A stretch of DNA of 64,000 nucleotides from positions 41,178 to 105,177 of the forward strand of contig CAMCMT010000004.1 of NCBI GenBank assembly GCA_945875915.1. The letters are read 5' to 3'. The first letter of the stretch is position 1. The number at the start of each line of letters is the position of its first letter. The stretch is from Synechococcus sp. UW140 (GTDB taxonomy: Bacteria; Cyanobacteriota; Cyanobacteriia; PCC-6307; Cyanobiaceae). Of this stretch, positions 46,844 through 55,403 are shown piece by piece. Both the position numbers and the translations under genes were made by a program. The notes beneath the pieces were generated by a model. It saw nothing but the letters and a program-made list of their open reading frames with translations. It did not search any database and had not been told where the DNA came from.

Positions 46844-48507
46844 CCTCCCGCCCACCAGCAGGCCCCACCCCATCCCAGCGAGGGAACGTTGGGCTGGAAT
46901 CAAGGGAGCCGATCTGGCCCCAACCCCAACCCTTCACCGCCAACCTGCTCAAGCGTTTTAGTCGGGGCCTGGGCTCCTGGTTTGGCCTGCTCAACGAGTG
47001 GGATTTCCGGATCGGCATTGGCAGCACCAACGTTTTGGGCTTGGAGATGGTGCTGGTCAACCGGCCGGCCCTGGTGCGTCAGGTGCTGGTGGACGACCCC
47101 GAGGCCTTCCCAAAACACCCCTACACCCAGTGGATCCTGGAACCCCTGATTGGCCAAGGCCTCTTTGCGGTGAATGGGGCCGAATGGCAGCGCCAGCGGC
47201 GCCTGGTGGATCAGGCCCTCCAGGTCACCCAGTTGCGACGGGTCTTTCCCTTGATGCAAGGGGCGGTGCAGACCATGCTGGAACGGCTTGAGAGCCAAGG
47301 GGCCGCCCCAAGCCCTAGGCCAAACCCAGGCCTTGGCGCAGGCCAGGCAGACCTGGCAGGCCGAACAGGCCGAACAGGCCAAACAAGCCAGGGAAAGCAA
47401 GCGGACCTCTGCTTCGATGCCCAGGAGGCGATGAGCCTGGTGACGGCCGATGTGATCGTGCGCACGATCCTCTCGAGGCCCCTCGACCCCTGCGAAGCCC
47501 GGACCATCTTTGCCGCCTTTGCCCGCTACCAGCGCCGGGCCGCTCTGGTGATGGTGTTGCGTTTTCTGCGCCTGCCTAAAGCCTGGCTGCAGCGCCTGCT
47601 GCGCACCGATGCCGGACTGATTCGCAGCTGGATCGCCGCCGCAATCAGCGCACGGTCCCGCTCCCAACCAGCCCTTGCCCCTGGTTCCAACCCCGTTGCC
47701 GGGCACCAGGACCTACTTGCGGCCCTTGAGCGGGCCCAAGATCGACCAGAAACCCCAACCAGCAGGGATCCAGCCCAGGCGGCTGAAGGCGCAGCAGAAC
47801 CGCCGGGTGAGCCCACGGCAGGGTTGGACGAAAGCAGCAGGGGCTTTAGCCAGGACGAATTGGTCGACCAGGTGTGCGTGCTGTTTCTTGCAGGCCATGA
47901 AACCTCCGCCAGCGCCCTAGCGATGGCCTGCTATCTCCTGGCCCGCTACCCCGAAGCCCAGGCCCGCTTTGCACTGGAAATTGAGCAAGTCCGTAGGGGA
48001 ACCCCATCGCCCGAATCCGCCCCAAGCCAGCTCCGCCCCCTGGCCTACGAGGACCTGCGCAACCTGCCCTACGGCGCGGCGCTGCTTCAGGAGACCCTGC
48101 GCCTCTACCCACCCCTGAGCTTCTTCATCCGCGAAAGCAAGGCTCCAAGCCAGCTGGGCGAAAGCCGCTGCCCCATGGGGGCGCTAATCGCGATTTCCCC
48201 CTGGGTGATCCAGCGCCACGAGCAGCACTGGAGCGAGCCAAACCGCTTCCGTCCAGAACGGTTCCTGGCCGATCAGGCCAGTGAAGCGGAGAAACAATGG
48301 GCGAGGGACGCCTTCCTGCCCTTTGGGCTCGGGCCGCGCAAATGCCCTGGGGCCGCCTTTGCCCTCCAGGAAGCCCTGCTGGTGCTCGCGGAGCTGGTTA
48401 GCCGCTATGAACTCCTGAGCGAGCCCGGCCAAGAGCCCGAGCTAGTGGGCAACCTCACGCTGCGCTCGCGTAATGGCGTGCCGTTGAGACTGCGGCGCCG
48501 CCCCTAA
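46840..48507 (+). CDS. cytochrome P450
   Basis: 555 residues, longer than a typical 400-450-residue P450 because of two low-complexity inserts (about 150-190 and 285-340). The I-helix has FLAGHETSASALAM (Gly352 region), the K-helix ETLRLYPP (E418-R421), and the heme loop FGLGPRKCPGAAFAL with Cys502. There is no membrane anchor or fused reductase, so electron supply (ferredoxin) must come from elsewhere. Coupled to the upstream hydrolase (ATGA). Substrate unknown; hydroxylation of the PKS-derived chain is a reasonable guess. Confidence 0.92.
   Translation: MTSRPPAGPTPSQRGNVGLESREPIWPQPQPFTANLLKRFSRGLGSWFGLLNEWDFRIGIGSTNVLGLEMVLVNRPALVRQVLVDDPEAFPKHPYTQWILEPLIGQGLFAVNGAEWQRQRRLVDQALQVTQLRRVFPLMQGAVQTMLERLESQGAAPSPRPNPGLGAGQADLAGRTGRTGQTSQGKQADLCFDAQEAMSLVTADVIVRTILSRPLDPCEARTIFAAFARYQRRAALVMVLRFLRLPKAWLQRLLRTDAGLIRSWIAAAISARSRSQPALAPGSNPVAGHQDLLAALERAQDRPETPTSRDPAQAAEGAAEPPGEPTAGLDESSRGFSQDELVDQVCVLFLAGHETSASALAMACYLLARYPEAQARFALEIEQVRRGTPSPESAPSQLRPLAYEDLRNLPYGAALLQETLRLYPPLSFFIRESKAPSQLGESRCPMGALIAISPWVIQRHEQHWSEPNRFRPERFLADQASEAEKQWARDAFLPFGLGPRKCPGAAFALQEALLVLAELVSRYELLSEPGQEPELVGNLTLRSRNGVPLRLRRRP
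47358..47384. repeat. 9-bp tandem repeat inside the P450 gene
   Basis: AGGCCGAAC occurs twice in tandem and a third time as AGGCCAAAC, encoding the GRTGRTGQT part of the first insert. The unit is a multiple of 3, so copy-number change would keep the frame. Confidence 0.8.
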
Positions 48508-48625
48508 CTAATCACCCAGCGGTAGATATTAACGTCAAATTCGTATCAGCGAGTTTAATCTTGAGGTCATGGTGCTAATATCAAATACGATTTAACTAGC
48601 TTCGCGAGTGCTCCATCCAGACAAG
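48508..48625 (+). promoter_or_regulatory. AT-rich promoter region of the export operon
   Basis: This gap is much AT-richer than the surrounding genes and contains ATATTAAC and GGTGCTAATATC blocks. AAATTCGTAT (48537-48546) and ATACGATTT (48585-48593) form an imperfect inverted repeat that could bind a regulator. No clear -35/-10 pair could be fixed. Confidence 0.35.
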
Positions 48626-49882
48626 ATGCCCTCCCCAGCCTTCAGGCCCCTAGCGGGGCGTTTTGGGTTCGGCTGGCTTACCGCAGCCATGCTGGTAGTC
48701 CCCCAGCTGGCACCGCTGGCAGCCCTGGGCGCGTCCCCTCCTCCGCCAACGAAGCGAACGGCCCCAGCACCCCTGCAACGGGCTCGGGTTACCTATGACA
48801 CCTACCTGTTGGGACCAGGTGACAGTTTGCAAATCGAACTTGAAAACATCCCCGAGCTGTCTGGTGTATTCACGATCGGCCCCGATGGCACGCTGTACTT
48901 GCCCAGGCTGAGGGCCTTGTTTGTTGAAGGGCTAAGCGTCGAGGAGCTTCGGATTTTTCTGACCCAGCAATTTCGCACCTTTGTGCGGCAGCCAGAAATT
49001 TACCTTCGGCCGATTGGCTATCGGCCCGTGCGCATTTACGTCGGTGGCGAGGTGCGACGGCCCGGCTACTACACCTTGAGTGGCAGCCAACAATTGGGTG
49101 GGGTCTCCAGCAGTGCCGATGGCGCCATTCGCGAAAGTGGCGGTGAACAGATGAACACCCGCCCAGGCCTGGGCAGTGGCCAGGGGTTTGAACCCGCCGG
49201 CAGCAGTAGACCGGGTGGGCCCGGCGTAGGCAGTGGCGGCTCCGGTAGTCTGACCACCTATGGGGCCTTTTTCCCCACCGTGTTTGATGCCATCCGGGCC
49301 GCCCAGGGCATCACGCCCTATTCCAATCTCTCTGCGGTGCAGGTCACCCGCAGGCAACCCCTCAGCAATGGCGGCGGCAAATTACGCACCTCCCTCAACT
49401 TCCTCTCCCTGATCACCGAAGGTGATGAAAGCCAGAACATCCGCCTGTTCGACGGCGATGTGGTCAGTGTTGCCAAGTCTCCAGAGGTGTTGCGGGAGCA
49501 ACTGCTCAAGGCTGGCCAAACCAACCTCAGTCCCCAATTCCTGCAGGTCTATGTGAGTGGCCGGGTCAAGTCTCCTGGTGCTACAACCGTCCCCCAGGGA
49601 TCAAGTCTCAACCAAGCCTTGATCAGCGCCGGCGGCCAACAGCTATTGCACGGCAAAGTTGAATTTGTGCGCTTTACCCGGGAGGGGGAGCTCGATCGAC
49701 GCATTTTCAACTACAACCCCAATGCCGCCGCCGATACGACGGCGAATCCAATTCTAATTAGCGGCGACATCATTCGGGTTCAAGAATCGGCCCTTTCTGC
49801 TGGCATTAGCGTTCTCAACGAACTGACAGGTCCTTTTGTTGGAGTCTATTCCGTCTTCAGTCTCTTCGGAGGTGGTCGATAA
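48626..49882 (+). CDS. Wza-like polysaccharide export protein
   Basis: About 418 residues with a signal-like N-terminus (FGFGWLTAAMLVVPQLAPLA). The poly-export domain is visible as YLLGPGDSLQIELENIPELS, PDGTLYLPRL and RIYVGGEVRRPGYYTL, followed by an SLBB-type repeat (LQVYVSGRVKSPGATTVP, GSSLNQALISAGG). A Gly/Ser-rich insert lies at about 160-205. A GTG at 48608 is an alternative start. No lipobox Cys is obvious, unlike classical Wza. It starts a three-gene operon with near-zero spacing. Confidence 0.85.
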   Translation: MPSPAFRPLAGRFGFGWLTAAMLVVPQLAPLAALGASPPPPTKRTAPAPLQRARVTYDTYLLGPGDSLQIELENIPELSGVFTIGPDGTLYLPRLRALFVEGLSVEELRIFLTQQFRTFVRQPEIYLRPIGYRPVRIYVGGEVRRPGYYTLSGSQQLGGVSSSADGAIRESGGEQMNTRPGLGSGQGFEPAGSSRPGGPGVGSGGSGSLTTYGAFFPTVFDAIRAAQGITPYSNLSAVQVTRRQPLSNGGGKLRTSLNFLSLITEGDESQNIRLFDGDVVSVAKSPEVLREQLLKAGQTNLSPQFLQVYVSGRVKSPGATTVPQGSSLNQALISAGGQQLLHGKVEFVRFTREGELDRRIFNYNPNAAADTTANPILISGDIIRVQESALSAGISVLNELTGPFVGVYSVFSLFGGGR

Positions 49883-51580
49883 GTGACAAACCGTTCCCTG
49901 CAAGCCCCTGCTCTGGCTACGCCGGCTGATGACGAAATTGACCTTGGCCAATTAGCGGCGAGCCTAGGACGTCGCCGAAGGTTAATCGCCGGTGTGACTG
50001 GAGGAACGGTTCTATTAACTGGCTTGGTAACGGTCCTTCAAAAACCCGTATGGGAAGGGGAATTCCAAATTGTATTGGCCAGCAAAGATCCCGGCCAGAG
50101 CTCTGGTGCCGCGGCTCTCCTCGCTCAGAATCCTGGTTTGGCAGGTCTGGCGGGCATCTCAGGGTCAGGCAAGGGCAACCAACTGGAAACCGAGGTAAAG
50201 ATTTTGCAAAGCCCCTCGGTGCTCAAGCCGGTATATGATTTTGTGCGCGCGCACAAACGTTCCAATGGAATCGATATCGAGGAGATGCGCTATGACGCAT
50301 GGGTTAAGGCGAGCCTAGACATTAAGCTCGAAAAGGGCACATCCGTACTTAATCTAGCCTATCGTGACAACAATAAAGAATTAGTATTACCTGTCATTGA
50401 GCGTATTTCTCGCGAATATCAAGCCTATTCTGGTAGAGATCGGGAACGCGGACTTGTCAACGGCGTAGCCTATTTGAATCAACAAATTGCCTATTATCGT
50501 ATACGTAGCCTGGTGTCGCTTCGGACTGCGCAACAATATGCAATTGAGCAGGACTTAACCGCCCTTAAAGGCGATGATGAAACCAAAAATGCCTTCAACT
50601 TAGAAGCGATCAGAGTGCAAGCAGCCAATGAAATTCGCAATTATGACGAGCAATTGATTCAGCTCAGGAAGCTCAGCAACGACCCCGAAGCCATTCAATT
50701 TCGAGGTTTGATGATCCCCGAGCTCGCCAGCAAGGGGGTGCCTCAGCAGATCGAGGCCATCAACCTGCAACTTGCGTCCCTGAGGCAAACCTATACCGAT
50801 CGCGAATTACTCATCAAAAATTTAACAAAAAGGCGTCAATTCCTGATCGAGCTGTTTAAATCTAATACCATCAATTACGTGCTTGCCAAGCGTGCTGATG
50901 CCCAAGCGCGCCTAGCTGCTGCGCAGCGACCTAAGGGTGTGCTGCTGAAATACAGAGAATTGCTCAGGGTTGCGATCCGAGACGAGACAACCCTTAATAA
51001 ATTAGAAGATGAGCGGCGCGTGTTGGCTCTTGAACAAGCCCGTAAAGCCGATCCATGGGAGTTGATTTCAACCCCCACCCTGCTGGATCGTCCCGTCTCT
51101 CCCAAGAAGGGTCGCAACCTCGCCTTGGGCCTGTTGGCCGGTCTAGTGCTGGGAAGCGGGGCCGCCCTCGTAGCCGAACGCCGCACCGGTCGAATTCACG
51201 GCTCCGATGAGCTGGCTTCCCTGTTGCCCGGTCCCTTGTTGGCCGTGCTGGAGGCCGGCGAACAAGAGAGTTGGCGCCAGCCCTTGCAACTGCTCAGCAG
51301 TGGACCCTTGGCAGCAGCCCAGAACCTTGCCTTAGTGCCGATCGGACTGGAGGAGGATGCCGCCGCCGCCGTTGCCCAGGCCCTCCAGGCCGCTTCCGGT
51401 CGCCCCGTGCTCTGCAGCAGTGATCTGGTGGCCACGCGCAGTTGTGATGCCCAGGTGCTGCTAACCAGCCAAGGAGCTGCTGAACGGGACCAGTTGCAAC
51501 GGCTGCGGCGGGATCTGGAGTTGCAGGGCAGCCCCGTGGTCGGCTGGCTGCTGCTGAGCGACCGCCGGCCCCGTGGCTGA
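49883..51580 (+). CDS. Wzz/Wzc-like polysaccharide co-polymerase without kinase
   Basis: 565 residues, GTG start directly after the previous stop. LGRRRRLIAGVTGGTVLLTG is the first membrane helix, a long coiled-coil region (about 170-380) follows, then PVSPKKGRNLALGLLAGLVL (the Pro/Gly second membrane helix). The cytoplasmic end (about 430-565) keeps the place of a tyrosine-kinase domain but has no Walker A, so it is not an active BY-kinase. It probably sets chain length or gates the Wza channel. The middle is AT-richer than the flanks. Confidence 0.82.
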   Translation: MTNRSLQAPALATPADDEIDLGQLAASLGRRRRLIAGVTGGTVLLTGLVTVLQKPVWEGEFQIVLASKDPGQSSGAAALLAQNPGLAGLAGISGSGKGNQLETEVKILQSPSVLKPVYDFVRAHKRSNGIDIEEMRYDAWVKASLDIKLEKGTSVLNLAYRDNNKELVLPVIERISREYQAYSGRDRERGLVNGVAYLNQQIAYYRIRSLVSLRTAQQYAIEQDLTALKGDDETKNAFNLEAIRVQAANEIRNYDEQLIQLRKLSNDPEAIQFRGLMIPELASKGVPQQIEAINLQLASLRQTYTDRELLIKNLTKRRQFLIELFKSNTINYVLAKRADAQARLAAAQRPKGVLLKYRELLRVAIRDETTLNKLEDERRVLALEQARKADPWELISTPTLLDRPVSPKKGRNLALGLLAGLVLGSGAALVAERRTGRIHGSDELASLLPGPLLAVLEAGEQESWRQPLQLLSSGPLAAAQNLALVPIGLEEDAAAAVAQALQAASGRPVLCSSDLVATRSCDAQVLLTSQGAAERDQLQRLRRDLELQGSPVVGWLLLSDRRPRG

Positions 51581-53630
51581 GCCCTTGTTGGGATCGCGGC
51601 GATGGGCCAACTCAGCCCTTGTCGTGGCGACGCTGGCCCTTCAGCCGGTCCAGGCCCAGCCCAACTGGCAAGCCATTCCGGCGCAGCAGCTCCCTGGCGG
51701 TCAGCCAGCCACGGGGCTGCCCCAATGGCAACGGATCACCCCTGATCCGATCCCTGGGGACCGGCAGGGGTCGCCGATCTGGCTGCCCCTCCCCGGGGCA
51801 GAAGGTCCTTCCCGGCAGCTGGTCTGGGAACCCGTAGCCCCAGTAGCAGCAGAGTCCAAACCAGGAATCGCAAGCCCTGGGGCCAAACCTGGACGTGTCC
51901 TGCCCCAGGCCTGGACCCGAACGACCTCAGCAGATCCGCTTCCGAGTGGCTCGGCGAACCAGGCCAAACCCATGGCCGCGCCCCCCACCAGCTCGGCGGA
52001 AGCCCAGGCGCTCCTGGATGGCTTGAAACCCACAGCCGCTGATTTCACCCCCCAGCTCCGCCTAGGAGAGGCCGTGCCCACCGCCCAGCAACTGGGAGAC
52101 CAACAGGGTCAATTTTCGGTTTTTCAATTGGCTCCCTTTGGTGGTGCCAAACAGGGAGGTGGAGGCGGCACAGGCAACCAGAATTACGCCGCGAGGCTGG
52201 ATGCGGGCATAACGGATCAGGTTCAAATTTCAGCGTTTTATAGCGTTGCTGATGATCCCCTTTACGCGCCGATTACGGGCAAGACGATTCAGCCAGCCAA
52301 TTTTTGGGAGAGCTATGGCGGAGCCTTGCAATGGCGCCTGCTCGGCTCCAACACCACCCCCTGGAAATTAGCCCTAGCGAGCTCCCTAGAGGGTTGGACC
52401 GTGGGCAGTGGTGGCTGCGATTCCGCCTCATGCAAGGGCCAAAATAATGCCAGTCCTAATATCTTTAATAATTCCGGTAGTCGGGTACAAACCACCAATT
52501 TGGTGGGTTCCGTTGCCCTGCCAATCACCTGGCAAGCCTTGCCAACCTTGGCCCTCACCTTCACCCCCGGAGTGAGCTTTTTACCAGGTAGCCAGGGCGC
52601 CGGCCAGGGGGGCAGCGGAATCTTTTATGGCACTAACATAAACATGGCCGCCGGTGCCAGCTGGCGACCAATCCCCAGCCTCACCCTGTTCGGCTCCGGC
52701 CTAATCCCCCTGGGGCCTGGCAACAACAGTTTTAACGGCAATTTAGTCTTCGCCAGAGTTCCGATTGTCACGGCGGGGATCAATTGGGCCCTCAATCCAC
52801 GCATTGCCTTAGAAGGCCAACTCAGCAACGGCTGGGGCGCCACCCCCGCCACTGCCCTGCTCGCCCTGCCATCCGACAATCGCCTGGGTTATTCGGCGCG
52901 CTTTGTGTTTACCCCTGAAGGGCTGGATACCCCCCAGCCGGCCATGACAGCCCGCCAACGGTCCCTTGCCTTGGGAGGACTCACCGTGAATACGGCCCTG
53001 GTTCCGCCCAGGGGTACCACCCAGCTCTGGGCAAACGGCGATAGCCAGGGCAATGGTTTTGGTTCTATCGGCTATTCGCTCTCCAATCGCTTCCAGCTGG
53101 ACGTGTATCAAGGTGGCGTCTTCAATAACGTGCGGCCAGCCAGTGTCTTAGCCACCACCTATGCCAGCGATGGCGGCTGGAACTACCGCTTTGGTGGCAA
53201 GGCGATTGCCATGAGCCAACTTCGGGGGGCGCCCTTTTCCCTCGGAGGTCGCATCAGCCTGGGCCGAAATACGGACCCATCGAGTTACCAGGGCTATGTG
53301 TTCGCGGAGTCGGTCTCCACCTGGGAGGCCAATTCTTGGCTGGCCTTTAACCTCAATCCCAAACTAGCCTGGAGTGGTATTAGCACCCCCTGGGCGGTAG
53401 GAGTGAGTGCCAACATTCAATTGGGACCCCATTTTCAGCTGATCCCAGAGCTGAACGTGGTGGGATCGGAGATCAACGCAACCAATGGCACCCTGGCCCT
53501 GCGCTGGCTAGCTACAAGCAGCACCAATCTGGAAGTTTATGTGAGCAATGCTGCCGGCCTGTTTGACATCGGCCAACTGCTGGACAACAACAACACAAGG
53601 ATAGGTGGCCGCATTTTATTTAGTTTTTAA
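51573..53630 (+). CDS. outer-membrane beta-barrel protein of the export operon
   Basis: 685 residues. GTG start overlaps the previous gene by 8 bp. Signal peptide (SALVVATLALQPVQAQ), a Pro/Gln-rich linker of about 160 residues, then alternating beta-strands (for example ARLDAGITDQVQISAFYSV, LALTFTPGVSFLPG, GVSANIQLGPHFQLIPEL). It ends in a strand terminating in Phe (GGRILFSF), as outer-membrane barrels do. I do not recognise the family. Its place after Wza-like and Wzz-like genes suggests an envelope export or secretion function. Confidence 0.75.
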   Translation: MAEPLLGSRRWANSALVVATLALQPVQAQPNWQAIPAQQLPGGQPATGLPQWQRITPDPIPGDRQGSPIWLPLPGAEGPSRQLVWEPVAPVAAESKPGIASPGAKPGRVLPQAWTRTTSADPLPSGSANQAKPMAAPPTSSAEAQALLDGLKPTAADFTPQLRLGEAVPTAQQLGDQQGQFSVFQLAPFGGAKQGGGGGTGNQNYAARLDAGITDQVQISAFYSVADDPLYAPITGKTIQPANFWESYGGALQWRLLGSNTTPWKLALASSLEGWTVGSGGCDSASCKGQNNASPNIFNNSGSRVQTTNLVGSVALPITWQALPTLALTFTPGVSFLPGSQGAGQGGSGIFYGTNINMAAGASWRPIPSLTLFGSGLIPLGPGNNSFNGNLVFARVPIVTAGINWALNPRIALEGQLSNGWGATPATALLALPSDNRLGYSARFVFTPEGLDTPQPAMTARQRSLALGGLTVNTALVPPRGTTQLWANGDSQGNGFGSIGYSLSNRFQLDVYQGGVFNNVRPASVLATTYASDGGWNYRFGGKAIAMSQLRGAPFSLGGRISLGRNTDPSSYQGYVFAESVSTWEANSWLAFNLNPKLAWSGISTPWAVGVSANIQLGPHFQLIPELNVVGSEINATNGTLALRWLATSSTNLEVYVSNAAGLFDIGQLLDNNNTRIGGRILFSF

Positions 53631-53933
53631 GCTGGAAAATTAAACACCTCGAGAAACCCTATTTTGCAACCCTTAGCCCGATTGCCTAGGACTTCCCTGT
53701 GGGGGAAGGCCGTTGCCATCTTCACCATCGTGGCAATCTGCTGGGCACACATCGGGAGATCCCGCCGGATCACCCCCTGCCCTTGAGGGGAGCTTACCCT
53801 AAATTTTGGACCGATTGGGCATCAGAATTTGCACGTCTAGCCGTGCCGCAAGACAAGAACCATCAAAACACCGCCACAATTGCGCCTTAACGAACAATAC
53901 CAAGCTGACGCGATGGGAACGCTTAAGACGATT
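53631..53933 (+). other. intergenic region with a short broken-looking membrane ORF
   Basis: From TTG 53664 a frame of 40 codons reads LWGKAVAIFTIVAICWAHIG, then RSRRITPCP before TGA 53786; the other frame continues with AYPKFWTDWASEFARLAV. The two together look like the start of a membrane protein broken by a frameshift. No complete gene is present. Confidence 0.25.
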
Positions 53934-54836
53934 CTAAGCCATAGCCCTATCAATCAGCACCTCGGCATGTTGCCTTAGGGGATTAAGATAGGACGCAGAA
54001 AGGATCTCAAGTAAGGCAAGGATACTTGGGCTCTCCTCCAATCCACGCAAAACGACAAGGGACTCTTTGGCCCTAAAATTACAGTCACAATCAATGGGTC
54101 TGTAATGGCGAAACTCTTCAAAGAGCAACGGGTGATGCGCCATGAAAAAAGTCACAGAAGAGCTATCCACAAGCGGTTGACTAGGTTCACAATCAAGGTC
54201 TAAGTTCTCACCATAAAGATGGTTAAAGAGCTGAAAGATACACCCCTTGCTTTCTGGAGATAGGAATCCTTGGGGTTTTACAAGCGACAAGCTTCTGACA
54301 TCATGAGAGCTAAGCTTCTTCTCACAGTAGAGGGGCTTGCTAACTGGCCCATCCGCCAATACTTCCGCGCAAAGGACTAAGGGAACCTCGTAAAGGTCAA
54401 AGCACACAAATTTGGGATTATCATCCGCGGGTCGCTGGATCGTTTCAGTAATTAAAGCATCAATGATCCGATCTTCCAACAAGCCTAAGGCCGCCCCTAC
54501 AGGCTCCTTCTGCCTAGCAGGATTCAGCATCCAACTTGTGTCCAACTGGCTGCCAAGTGCGCGGCTGGCCCAATAGGGCGCATGCAGTCTCAACCTGTTC
54601 CCACCAGAAAAGCGAAACAGCTGGTGCACCTCCCGTTCCATCCGCAGCAGAATGCTTGGCCCTGCATGGGGATGGGGGCCTTGGCCGTGGCTGGGCAATG
54701 GATTGAAGACCTTGAGTGCCTGCTGGCTGCGGCGGCTGATCGTGCTTTGGTTGCAGAAGGCCAAGCGCGCCGCATCATCGCCATTGCGAAGCCAGCACAG
54801 CAGGTCGAGGGCTTCCAACTCGTCAGTCGTTACCAT
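53934..54836 (-). CDS. LysR-like transcriptional regulator (second copy)
   Basis: 300 residues. HTH at about 5-45 (LEALDLLCWLRNGDDAARLA, FCNQSTISRRSQQAL), with N-Q-S-T-I-S-R-R as recognition helix. The remaining part has LysR-like length but weak similarity to effector domains. It is a distant paralogue of 577-1533 and AT-richer than the neighbours. It reads away from the metal-transport block and toward the export operon, whose end it faces. Confidence 0.6.
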   Translation of the reverse strand: MVTTDELEALDLLCWLRNGDDAARLAFCNQSTISRRSQQALKVFNPLPSHGQGPHPHAGPSILLRMEREVHQLFRFSGGNRLRLHAPYWASRALGSQLDTSWMLNPARQKEPVGAALGLLEDRIIDALITETIQRPADDNPKFVCFDLYEVPLVLCAEVLADGPVSKPLYCEKKLSSHDVRSLSLVKPQGFLSPESKGCIFQLFNHLYGENLDLDCEPSQPLVDSSSVTFFMAHHPLLFEEFRHYRPIDCDCNFRAKESLVVLRGLEESPSILALLEILSASYLNPLRQHAEVLIDRAMA

Positions 54837-54946
54837 CCAATTTGGAAAGGGGATTATTGATTGCCGTCATAAAAAATTTGAAGCTCAGATTGCTAGGCTA
54901 GCCGCAAGTAAAGTAACAAACTCTGCAGAGGGGGTCTCCAAGGGTG

Positions 54947-55258
54947 CTACCCCTCCAGGGCGCCCTCCCGGGCGCGGCGGGCGGCCAGGCCTGCCTCCGC
55001 TGCCGTGATCCCGGCCAGCAGCAGTAGGCCGGCGAGGCCAATCAACTGGTCGCGTTGGCCCAAGGCTCTGTCTGCCGGGCCGCCGAGCAGGGCACCGGCG
55101 ACAAACCAGCTGGTGGCTAGGGCTGAGGTGATCCAATAGGCGCGCCAACGCCGTTGGTAGAGGTAGCCCGTGCCCAAGCCCGGCACCACATTGAGCAGCA
55201 CGGCCACCCAGCCACTGGAGGCGGCCAGGATCTCCTGTTTGCTGGGGGTCATGGCCAA
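54947..55258 (-). CDS. small membrane protein (about 103 aa)
   Basis: Three hydrophobic segments with a short N-terminus (MTPSKQEILAASSGWVAVLL). NVVPGLGTGYLYQRRWRAYW resembles the TM2-type 'PGLG-x-GY-x-Y' signature, followed by ATSWFVAGALLG and QLIGLAGLLLLAG. ATG 55258 or 55252. Function unknown. Confidence 0.65.
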   Translation of the reverse strand: MAMTPSKQEILAASSGWVAVLLNVVPGLGTGYLYQRRWRAYWITSALATSWFVAGALLGGPADRALGQRDQLIGLAGLLLLAGITAAEAGLAARRAREGALEG

Positions 55259-55403
55259 GGCCGTACGGGAGCATCCAATCTGGCGAAACCACGGGGCTTG
55301 CCGCGACGGGATAGCGAGAGTCCCAGAGCGCGGGCGCTGCGTTGGTCATGGGATCCCGGCGCCCGTGCCAATGCCATGGGAATGGCTGGGCCCGGAGGCA
55401 CCG

